Shown piece by piece: positions 34,120-44,472 of a stretch of DNA of 64,000 nucleotides. The first letter of the stretch is position 1. Each line of letters starts with the position of its first letter. Origin of the DNA: Petrosia ficiformis (lineage: Eukaryota; Porifera; Demospongiae; Haplosclerida; Petrosiidae); the NCBI GenBank assembly GCA_947044365.1, contig OX345649.1, forward strand, positions 4,142,405-4,206,404, written 5' to 3'. The position numbers were made by a program, and so were the translations under genes. The notes beneath the pieces were generated by a model, which searched no databases, was not told where the DNA came from, and saw nothing but the letters and a program-made list of their open reading frames with translations.

Positions 34120-37100
34120 CTACTGTAATGAAGGATTAAATTCAATTCTAAACATTTGTTCCACAGAATCATCCAATACATATTGTATCTCGTTAGCAAT
34201 TTCTGATAGCAGTTCATCAAATAATTCATCAGATATACTACAAAATGTAGGGATGAATGAATGGATAAATAGATAGACGATGGGATGAATGAATAGATAG
34301 ATAGATAGATAGATGATAGGATGAATAAATGAATAGATAGATAGACGATGGGATGAATGGATAGATAGATAGATAGATAGACAATGGGATGAATGAATTG
34401 ATAGATAGATGATGGGATGAATGAATGGAAAAATAAATGATGGGATGAATGGAGAGATAGATAGATGATGGGATGAATAAATTGATAGATAGATAGATGA
34501 TGGGATGAATGAATGGATAGATAGATGATGGGATGAATGGATAGATAGATAGATGATGGGATGAATGAATGGATAGATAGATGTGAGGATGGGATGAACT
34601 GATTCATGTTCAAATACTCACTTTTCCACTAGTTTCCATCTATCAAGTCTTTCATTTATTTGTATTCCAGTGAGTTTCAGATAATGACTATATCTTTCTT
34701 TATAATTTTCAATAGTCAAGGCCAGTTCAGAAGGAATATTCACAGTTACTAAACCAGTAGAATAGTCCATCTGTTCATACCCCTTTGGAGGTACAATGTT
34801 CTGATGTGTATCTGAATGTGATGCTACAATGTTCTGATGTGTATCCGAATATGACACACTCCTCCATCTTGAGTTTATTTCAGATTTCTCTTTCTAGAGT
34901 CACAAATATAATCCAAACAATAGAATATGGTATAGCAATGGACTATAAATTTTGCGTTTTTCACAAAAACAGAGTGACTGCGAACATTTCATTCAATAAA
35001 ATAATGGTCACACACTCACTCCATGCATGCATGCACTCATATGCATTCATTTTTGGTGAACATGAAAGTTTTATTGCGAAATAGTTGAATATTGTCAAAA
35101 CGCCAACATTTTTCCCGCAAACATTCAGGACTATAATTGTAATACATATTATATTTATAGTCTAGATTATATTGTGTTGTACAAACCTCAAATTCTTCAA
35201 GTTTTTGTAGCATATTTTCAAGTTGTGGTCTATGAAGGACTTGAATAGCTTCTTCTGTAACCCCATCTTCCTCTTTAAACCTGCATTTGATAAAGAGCAG
35301 AGGTCACCCTCAACAGTTTCTTCATTTAAAACCTTTTGCACTTATGTAGGGTTGTTATGTGCAAGTGGTGTTTAATTTTGTTGCTATCACAATCTTGTTC
35401 CTGTGCTTTTTCGGTTTTGATATCCCCTTTCATTTTTTAAAATGTTCTTTTTTTTATTCTTTATAATTATGATGTAATAAAGCAAATGTTACATGAAGAA
35501 GGTGAAGGACCCATGCGGTCATAAATAGTCACATGATTCTATTACCTGACATACAGTCACATGACATCACATACTGCAGTAAATGGTTACATGAAGAAGG
35601 GGCCACACCCTCTTTGGATACTATACTTGTAATTATAAACATGAAGTACATGTATATTGTAATACCTCTCCATTTCTTGAGTACTGTCCTTTAATGAATC
35701 ATTTAATGACACATTAGTCACATGATCACTCTTGCATGTATGTGTAGCCTACATGAGTACATGTAACATATACAAGATCACATGTTATATATGTACACAT
35801 ATACATATACATACATACATACATACATGTACATACATATATACATACATACATACATACATACATACATACATACATACATGTACATACATACCTACAT
35901 ACGTACGTACATACATACATACATGCATACATAGTTACAATGTATGTACATATACATAAATATACATAAACATAAATACAATACATACATAGATACATAA
36001 TTACATATACATACATACATAAATAAATACATACATACATACATACATACATAATATACATACATACATGTACATTGTACCAGTACATAGTACATACAAA
36101 TGTACATGCATGTACCTGTGTGTTACATACATATACCTGTGTGTACATACATACGTACATATGTATATGTACTTACAGACATAATCACAAGGTGAACTTA
36201 CAATAACTGTATTCAGTTTGGTGTGTTTCTTCTCTTCAGTATAAGATGTGTTTTTCTTTTCTCTACTTTCATGTGGTTGCTTTTCTTTACCCTCTGGTTT
36301 ACTCAAGTCTTCATCATCAGGTGCCTTCATTTGTTTCATGTCTTCAAGTTCTTTGACACATTCTTTTACTTTATTATCAAGCCACACTTGTCTATGTGAC
36401 AAAATAAACAATTAATAAATTGTACAGTTTTAAAATAACATTTCAATTAAGTGTACATTTCTTATTATACTACCACTACAGTCATGTCATAATAATTCTA
36501 ATTGTGAATCAGTGTTTTTGATAAGACCATATGGTGCACCATTGGCCCAAAGAGCTTCTTATTTGGCACTGTACAGTTCTCTCTTTGGGCCAGTGGCACA
36601 GTTACTTATGATTATATTGTCACTGACAGCATTAACTCTTAGATAATGCAATATAATCAACATGTATCCTCAATGGCACACATACTAACCATTTTTTAGC
36701 CTATTTGGCCCAAGCTTCAAAACTTATCAAAAACTCTGTCAATGTGAATGCTCTTCAAGAATAAACAATTAACCACAAAACATTTCTGTCTTGTTTTGAA
36801 TTCATGCACTTACACATGTATATCCTACACTTTATTATACATCTTGGTTAGAACAATGTTCTATACCTTGCCATTTCCTTTTCAATCATATCCTGTCCTT
36901 CCACTTCCCAGGGCATTGACACAGGGAGAGCACTAACATGATTTGTATGACCAGAAAATTGTTCCTTCCTATGGCCTGATTCCTGCAAGGTCACAGTTGA
37001 AGAAGGAGGAGGAGGAGGAGGAGGAGGAGGTGAGGATGGCAGAAGAGGAGATGACTGGGAAGTTGTAGAATTAACACAAGATGGAGGAGAGAGGGGAACA

Positions 37101-40026
37101 ACAGAAAAGTATGTGGTAGGATGTTGAGTTAATTTCTTTGGACTTTGTTTCAGAATTGAAGCAAATGTTTGACGAGCGAAATGAGGAACATCACCTGATC
37201 TAGTCAGCTCTCTTCCTTTGCTGTAAACTCTCTTGGATCTAAATCTTGGATTGAACATGACACCTTTAGCTTTAATGCTGTCTTTATTCCTTTTCTTCCT
37301 CTTTGTTGATATCTTAGTGCGTAAATGTTTAGAAGATGGTGCTACAGAGAAACTCATCCTTTCATGAGGAACAACAGTACTTGGACTCACTAGCATTTGG
37401 GTTCTTGCATGTCTGTGGTCTTTCTGAAGCTGGATATGATCCTTCAGTTCTCTAAGTAGAGATATCAGTTCATTATCTTCAATTTCACCATTCATTGGTA
37501 CGTGTGCTTCTGTACACAACTGAGACAACTGTATAATTAAATTAGTCAACTCATTAGATAGTTTATGAGGTTGAGGATGGGTAGTCCCATGTGTAATACC
37601 AGTACTGAGAAGATTGTGCAGAGTTCTAAGAGCTGCACGATGTGCTGATGCTAGTCTGTTCATAGCAAGTAACTAGAATTAAAAAATGGTATGAAATCTA
37701 TTGGATATTAAGTATTGTTTTAAGCCAATATGATTATATAGTTATATGCCTTATATGCCTTATATGCCTTGTCTTTCTAAAGATAGTGATTGTACATGTA
37801 TGTCAATACTGTACAGTGTTTCCCACAGGATACATAATAAAGATGGAGGAGTGCATCAGTGGTACATGTCATCTGGTCATGTATTGCAGCCTAAACGTTC
37901 AAATCAAAAGTGAGTGATTGCCATGTTACCACCCTTTTGGGGAAACACTGAATACTTGTATAACGACTACACATTACAACTAAACATGCACTGAGTCTAC
38001 AAATACATGTACTTTAGACCAATTTGAGAAGCCAATTTCATTAAATACATGTAAACTGTTTTGTTTGAAGGTCTGAAGTCCAAAATCACTCACACTCACT
38101 CATTATTACATGATCTGTATACTGTGTGTACTATGCATCTAAGGCATGTAACACAGTACACTTACAGTAAATGACTCATGGTTTCATACAGAATGTTTTG
38201 TTGGAGGGGGAAACAATCGATCATAAGAAACACACTGATCCTTGGGGGTCTGAGGGTGGGGAGAATTTGCTTTGGAGGGGGGCCCCTCTCTGTATGAAAC
38301 TTGGCATGTAAATATTTTAGTAACAGTAACTCACTACTGATATTGATTATGAATACCTTTTTAGCATGTTTTGGTTTTGTTGGTCTCGACAACTCTCTTT
38401 GTGCTTCTCTAACCTGTAAGAAATTATAATGTATATATGCATTGCATTGTACTATAAATTAGTACTAGTATGATACATCTCCACTAATAATACTATTTAT
38501 CCATCCATCGTCAATCTATTTGACTATCTGTCTGTCTATCCACCATTTACCTGCCTACATGTACCTACCTGTCTACAGTACCTACCTATTCATTCCAGTT
38601 GTTTATCTGTCTGTCTATGATGCATTGATAGTCTATGTATCCATCTACATGTATCTATCCATCTACAATATCCATTCATTGTCAATCTAGACATCTGTCC
38701 ATCCATTTGTCCAAATTATAATTTATAATTATATCTATCTTTAATTACATAAGCATTAGTAACAAGATGACTATACATAATATGCAACTTGTAAGTTAGT
38801 AACATACCTTTTGCTGTAATTGATAAAGCATTCTAGCATTTCTAGCAGCCTGTTCCGCCTTTCGTCGAGCCTGTCTCTCTTCTTCTTTGTTTTCTTCTCC
38901 CCAGTTTAATCTTCCTTTGTCATGGTGTGGTATAGGAGTGTACATTTGAGTATGAGGAAGATCTGAAATCATGAATTGGAGATGCACCGTGTCAGTCAAA
39001 AGACTGAGTACTTACATGTGCATAGAGATTATGTACTGTACCTGACTTTAATAAGTTTACATACTATGATGGGAGCTACACTGTAATAAGGTGATAGTCA
39101 ACTGTAATTCTAACTACTACCATAGTACTACTTTGTACTGTAATGTGTGAATTCCCTTTACATATGTATGTAATAGCATAGTACTAAGGTGTAATACTGT
39201 GTAGTACACTCAATGTATAGTGTACTTCACTCACAAAGTGCACTGTAGTTAAAGGAAGTATATGTAAACTTCATAATGTCAGGTACTATATGTAGAAAGT
39301 AAGTTTGTACGTATGCATTATATATGTACATGTATGTCACAATTATGTTGTACATACAAGTTTAGCAAGAAGAAAAGATACATGTACATGTACATGTACT
39401 TATAGTTGCAACATACTCTGTGACTCAAATTTCAGTTTCTTCATCTGTTTCGTTAACTCTTTTCTCAGACGTACTATTTCACAGACTGTCTTATTAATCT
39501 CCACCTCATTTGCATCTTTTCTCTTAGCAGCATCTTCTTCTTCACAATCTATCTCATTGTCCCTAGTGGTACCTATTCCAGCAGTGGACAAGTCCTTTTG
39601 AGAAGCAATTTTCAGTTTGGGTTCTTTGAACTTTACTTGAGTTTTTAGTTTACTTGAAACTTTGTCAATTTTTGAGTTTGAAAGACCTGATATCACAGAA
39701 CTCTCTCTCTCACCCGAACTTCTAGTTGGAGGTTTCTCAAACCTTATCGGAAGTCCATTAGACAATCTAGAAGTAGCAGGTAGATCCAAGGAAGAGTCAT
39801 TCCATAGTGAATTAATTTCTATTTCTCTTCGAGCTAATCTTGAAGCTATTGTCATCCTTTCATCAAGAGTAAGAGGAGCAGGAATGGTGTGTTGAGAAGG
39901 AATTTTGTGAATTACTACTGGTGTAGGTCTCAATTTGAATTTTGTTGCCATATTTGTTGAATTTGGAGCTGTCTGGAGGTTAAATCCCGTCTGATCGATA
40001 GTTTGAGACTCGATTTGGGTAGCCAT
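34120..40026 (-). CDS. MNR: Moonraker/KIAA0753-type centriolar satellite protein, 9 exons, 794 aa
   Basis: Coding exons, from start to stop: 39417-40026, 38808-38962, 38357-38413, 36867-37672, 36202-36391, 35666-35748, 35187-35280, 34622-34893, 34120-34237. Phases close to 794 codons plus TAG. The core EQAARNARMLYQLQQKV, REAQRELSRPTKPKHAKK and AMNRLASAHRAALRTL (about 238-290) matches the signature block of animal moonraker proteins. WLDNKVKECVKELEDMK and the C-terminal SDELFDELLSEIANEIQ fit its later conserved parts. Known role: a centriolar satellite protein that works with OFD1 and FOR20 in centriole duplication and cilium formation. Helical, coiled-coil-like segments lie around 225-275 and in exon 7. 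A polyproline run lies in exon 4. A tandem SDTHQNIV pair in exon 8 comes from a 33-bp duplication. The start is the first Met downstream of the X-boxes; an upstream in-frame ATG at 40155 would include them. Confidence 0.85.
34250..34612. repeat. GATA/GATG simple repeat, MNR last intron
   Basis: Runs of ATAGATAGATAG with GATGGGATGAATGAATG units of about 30-45 bp fill the intron between exons 34120-34237 and 34622-34893. Confidence 0.92.
35805..36175. repeat. (TACA)n microsatellite, MNR intron
   Basis: ACAT tetranucleotide runs between exons 35666-35748 and 36202-36391, generating low-complexity frames on both strands. Confidence 0.92.
36510..36738. mobile_element. hAT-type MITE (CAGTGTTTTTGATAAG family), copy 2, MNR intron 4
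   Basis: CAGTGTTTTTGATAAG to CTTATCAAAAACTCTG. The left target duplication is TTGTGAAT (36502-36509). The right flank has TGTGAAT after a 4-base interruption. The duplicate locus keeps the right target duplication intact directly after the element (51033-51040). Confidence 0.85.
37814..37950. mobile_element. hAT-type MITE (CAGTGTTTCC family), copy 3, MNR intron 3
   Basis: CAGTGTTTCC to GGAAACACTG, flanked by AATACTGTA and AATACTTGTA, a slightly decayed target duplication. Also present in the duplicate locus at 52055-52198. Confidence 0.82.
38181..38300. mobile_element. Foldback element in MNR intron 3
   Basis: GTTTCATACAGA at the left and TCTGTATGAAAC at the right; the GC-rich interior has GGAGGGGGGCCCCTC. 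The copy in the duplicate locus starts at about 52448. Confidence 0.65.
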
Positions 40027-40077
40027 TATACCATGCAACCGCCTTATTCTTAATAATGCCCATCTTTGTGTGTCATT

Positions 40078-40116
40078 GTTACCATAGCAATAAGGTAAAA
40101 TCGTTACTATGGAAAC
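40078..40116. promoter_or_regulatory. Two RFX X-box-like sites upstream of MNR
   Basis: GTTACCATAGCAAT (40078-40091) and GTTACTATGGAAAC (40103-40116; GTTTCCATAGTAAC on the MNR strand) both fit the imperfect-palindrome X-box bound by RFX factors. They lie 52-90 bp before the MNR start codon. X-boxes at this distance are typical of ciliary and centriolar genes. Both are unchanged in the duplicate (54672-54685 and 54697-54710). Confidence 0.65.
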
Positions 40117-40149
40117 TTCTCCTGAGTATGTCCTAAAAAGACATCTATA

Positions 40150-40319
40150 CTTCAATAAGAGGTAAGTTATGTCTCCATACTCTTTTCTATATTCTATACT
40201 TTCTTCTTAAATATTATTTTATTGTGAACAGTGTATTTACTATTTCTCCTCCCTGCACAGGTCTGTTTCTGATGATTTCGAGGTTTCTTCTGGTGTTCTC
40301 TTCCAGGAATTTGGATGCT
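40150..40319. other. Segment inverted relative to the downstream array
   Basis: CTTCAATAAGAGGTAAGTTA to CCAGGAATTTGGATGC here is the reverse complement of the matching part of every array unit (e.g. 43748-43917). It is bounded here by CATCTATA and TATAGATG, an 8-bp inverted repeat. The same orientation occurs at the duplicate, about 54744-54914. Confidence 0.85.
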
Positions 40320-40859
40320 CTATAGATGCGATGAGGTAGAAAGAGAGAGTGGATAGATGGACCGGGAGGTAGCAAGTAGAGTTTTCTGGGAGAGAGAAGA
40401 AACAATATGCAAACATTCTTTGCCGAAGGATGCATGCATGCATGGTAGCAATGATGATGATTTTTTAAATAATAAACCAGTCGAATTAGAAAACAAATTA
40501 TATCGAAAATAGTGTATTCAATTATAACAAAAAAGTATAGAAAAAGTGATAGATAGCTAATTTGAAAATATTTTCAAGAGTGATAATTTGAAATTAGTCT
40601 CAAGAAATATAGCTACTTGAGGAAAGAGAAAGAAATGTGTTCATTAAATTGAAAATATTTCCAAATGATACAATCGAAAATGATAGTTAATTCATTGGAT
40701 TAGGACAAGAAAAAAGGCTTTATAAAAAGAACATTAAAGTTATAAGTAGTCAATGGTATTGAAAGAAGATAAAAGATTACGCGAAATACACTAGTATATT
40801 CAATACGAGCATAAGTAGTCATGGGCTTTCCACTGTAATAGACCAAATTTAATTATTAT

Positions 40860-43050
40860 TCTTACCAATCGAAAATTAAAGATTAAGAAAAATAGACTAG
40901 TATATGTATTTAATACAAGCATAAGTAATCATAGGCTTTCACAACTGTAATAGACTAAATTTAATTATTATTCTTACCAATCGAAAATTAAAGATTAAGA
41001 AAAATAGACTAGTATATGTATTTAATACAAACATAAGTAATCATAGGCTTTCACAACTGTAATAGACTAAATTTAATTATTATTCTTACCAATCGAAAAT
41101 TAAAGATTAAGAAAAATAGACTAGTATATGTATTTAATACAAACATAAGTAATCATAGGCTTTCACAACTGTAATAGACTAAATTTAATTATTAACTGTA
41201 ATAGACTAAATTTAATTATTATTCTTACCAATCGAAAATCGAAAATTAAAGATTAAGAAAAATAGACTAGTATATGTATTTAATACAAGCATAAGTAATC
41301 ATAGGCTTTCAACTGTGATAGACCAAGTTTAATTATTATTCTTACCAATCGAAAATTAAAGATAAGAAAAATAGACTAGTATATGTATTTAATACAAGCA
41401 TAAGTAATCATAGGCTTTCACAACTGTAATAGACTAAATTTAATTATTATTCTTACCAATCGAAAATTAAAGATTAAGAAAAATAGACTAGTATATGTAT
41501 TTAATACAAACATAAGTAATCATAGGCTTTCACAACTGTAATAGACTAAATTTAATTATTAACTGTAATAGACTAAATTTAATTATTATTCTTACCAATC
41601 GAAAATCGAAAATTAAAGATAAGAAAAATAGACTAGTATATGTATTTAATACAAGCATAAGTAATCATAGGCTTTCACAACTGTAATAGACTAAATTTAA
41701 TTATTATTCTTACCAATCGAAAATTAAAGATTAAGAAAAATAGACTAGTATATGTATTTAATACAAACATAAGTAATCATAGGCTTTCACAACTGTAATA
41801 GACTAAATTTAATTATTAACTGTAATAGACTAAATTTAATTATTATTCTTACCAATCGAAAATCCAAAATTAAAGATTAAGAAAAATAGACTAGTATATG
41901 TATTTAATACAAGCATAAGTAATCATAGGCTTTCAACTGTGATAGACCAAATTTAATTATTATTCTTACCAATCGAAAATTAAAGATTAAGAAAAATAGA
42001 CTAGTATATATATGTATTTAATAAGTAATCATAGGCTTTCACAACTGTAATAGACTAAATTTAATTATTATTCTTACCAATCGAAAATTAAAGATTAAGA
42101 AAAATAGACTAGTATATGTATTTAATACAAGCATAAGTAATCATAGGCTTTCAACTGTGATAGACTAAATTTAATTATTATTCTTACCAATCGAAAATTA
42201 AAGATTAAGAAAAATAGACTAGTATATGTATTTAATACAAACATAAGTAATCATAGGCTTTCACAACTGTAATAGACTAAATTTAATTATTAACTGTAAT
42301 AGACTAAATTTAATTATTATTCTTACCAATCGAAAATCGAAAATTAAAGATAAGAAAAATAGACTAGTATATGTATTTAATACAAGCATAAGTAATCATA
42401 GGCTTTCACAACTGTAATAGACTAAATTTAATTATTATTCTTACCAATCGAAAATTAAAGATTAAGAAAAATAGACTAGTATATGTATTTAATACAAACA
42501 TAAGTAATCATAGGCTTTCACAACTGTAATAGACTAAATTTAATTATTAACTGTAATAGACTAAATTTAATTATTATTCTTACCAATCGAAAATCGAAAA
42601 TTAAAGATTAAGAAAAATAGACTAGTATATGTATTTAATACAAGCATAAGTAATCATAGGCTTTCAACTGTGATAGACCAAATTTAATTATTATTCTTAC
42701 CAATCGAAAATTAAAGATTAAGAAAAATAGACTAGTATATATATGTATTTAATAAGTAATCATAGGCTTTCACAACTGTAATAGACTAAATTTAATTATT
42801 ATTCTTACCAATCGAAAATTAAAGATTAAGAAAAATAGACTAGTATATGTATTTAATACAAACATAAGTAATCATAGGCTTTCACAACTGTAATAGACTA
42901 AATTTAATTATTATTCTTACCAATCGAAAATCGAAATTAAAGATTAAGAAAAATAGACTAGTATATGTATTTAATACAAGCATAAGTAATCATAGGCTTT
43001 CACAACTGTAATAGACTAAATTTAATTATTATTCTTACCAATCGAAAATT
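40860..43050. repeat. 112-bp minisatellite block inside unit 1
   Basis: The unit contains ACTAGTATATGTATTTAATA, CATAAGTAATCATAGGCTTT, GTAATAGACTAAATTTAATT and ATTCTTACCAATCGAAAATT. ACTAG starts recur 112 bp apart (40896, 41008). Deleted and partly duplicated variants form higher-order groups. Other units carry shorter blocks (2-12 copies), which explains most of the unit length differences. Confidence 0.95.
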
Positions 43051-43257
43051 AAATTATTGTATATTAATTCTGACATTTCCTTAAAAATTGATAATATTTT
43101 ACTATTATATTGAAAATGCAACTCAAAACACAAGAACAACAATTCAAAGAAACATTTGAACAAAAAATACAATTGAAATACACGTACACACACACACAAA
43201 AAGAAAACAACATATTTCAAAGTACTAACTGCCATTGAGATGAATAAGCAATGAATG

Positions 43258-43510
43258 AAGATGAGTCCTTGCAGAAGGGAAATCCCAATGAAGATGAGTC
43301 CTTGCAGAAGAGAAGTCCCAATGAAGATGAGTCCTTGCAGAAGATAGGTCCCAGTGAAGATGAATCCTTGCAGAAGTGAAATGCCAATGGGGATGGTCCT
43401 AGGATGAAGTAGACAGGAACTGGAGCACTGGTCGAAGTAGACTGGAACTGGAGCACTGGTCGAAGTAGACTGGAACTGGAGCACTGGTCGAAGTAGACTG
43501 GAACTGGATG
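43258..43510. repeat. 33-bp and 28-bp minisatellites in the array unit
   Basis: 33-bp: GATGAGTCCTTGCAGAAG followed by GGAAATCCCAATGAA variants, about 4 copies. 28-bp: GAAGTAGACTGGAACTGG then AGCACTGGTC, about 4 copies. Read on the reverse strand, the 33-mer keeps frame (an 11-residue FCKDSSSLG-type repeat) and the 28-mer cycles frames, giving a 118-codon open frame (43217-43573) found intact in units 1, 5 and 6 and as variants elsewhere. A protein is not established. Confidence 0.85.
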
Positions 43511-43634
43511 AGGTAGATAGACTGTAACTGGTTCACTGGATGAGCTAGACCGGATGTACTGGAACTGCCCCACACGGGGCTGGATCTAGTGACTCGAAGA
43601 GACCTCCGGCGTCCCCAACCTGGGCATCGGTATA

Positions 43635-43747
43635 CTCATTTGTCCTGCACACTCCTAACAACCAGGATTGACCATGCCACCCCCCAAAAAAAGAAAAGAG
43701 GGTGGCATGGCCAACCCTGGCTGAGAGGAGTGATTAGAACAAATGAG
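43635..43747. repeat. 113-bp near-palindrome, one per array unit
   Basis: Two 48-base arms around an A-rich loop: CTCATTTGT...CCATGCCACCC and GGGTGGCATGG...ACAAATGAG, about 80% complementary and perfect near the loop. Copies: 45991-46104, 48658-48771, 50831-50943, 56760-56872, 59550-59662 and 62235-62348. Confidence 0.9.
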
Positions 43748-44472
43748 CATCCAAATTCCAGGAAGTGAACACCAGAAGAAACCTCGAAATCATCAGAAAC
43801 AGACCTGTGCAGGGAGGAGAAATAGTAAATACACTGTTCACAATGAAATAATATTTAAGAAGAAAGTATAGAATATAGAAAAGAGTATGGAGACATAACT
43901 TACCTCTTATTGAAGTATAGATGCGATGAGGTAGAGAGAGAGAGTGGATAGATGGACACGGAGGTAGCAAGTAGAGTTTTCTGGGAGAGAGAAGAAACAA
44001 TATGCAAATTAACATGATAGACAAACGGAATTATTAATATGATATGCATGAACAATGCACATAGAAGAACAAGAATCACCTGTTGTTTAATCTTCATCCA
44101 TCTATCCACATCCTTCACATCTTGGTCCTGGGTCCCTCCCTGGTACATGCAGAATCTTCTTCGTCTTGAGTCTTGAGATCGATGACATGCACACTGTGAC
44201 AGTCTTCTCTGGCTTATGATAGGGAGCTCAAATTCCTGCACGTGCAGCAGGTCTGGGAGCATGCATGCATGCACCCATCCTCGCCAGGGAGGTGTGTGCA
44301 TGCAGGGTGAGGATGCAGGCAATTAATTATTAATTGTAATATTTAGTAATATATATTGTTGTATGTATAGATTTCTATAATAATAATAATTATGAAATGA
44401 TTCATGTACGATGCTATTCTTTTTTACTTCTGTATAACATGCAAAAACCGAACAAAATACTGTTGGCTTTGA

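Larger units (their letters stand above)
40411..44472. repeat. Tandem array unit 1 (longest, 4.06 kb)
   Basis: Starts at the anchor AAACATTCTTTGCCGAAGG, which recurs at 44473, 46824, 49460, 55005, 57572, 60362 and about 63060. Order inside: AT-rich leader, 112-bp minisatellite (about 19 copies here), AT-rich link, 33-bp minisatellite, 28-bp minisatellite, GC-richer segment with a 113-bp palindrome, then a segment with splice-like signals on the reverse strand. No transposon proteins. Function unknown. Confidence 0.9.

Noticed and set aside
35732..36160. Frames rich in Tyr/Ile/Cys/Met on both strands
   Set aside because: Translations of the TACA microsatellite.
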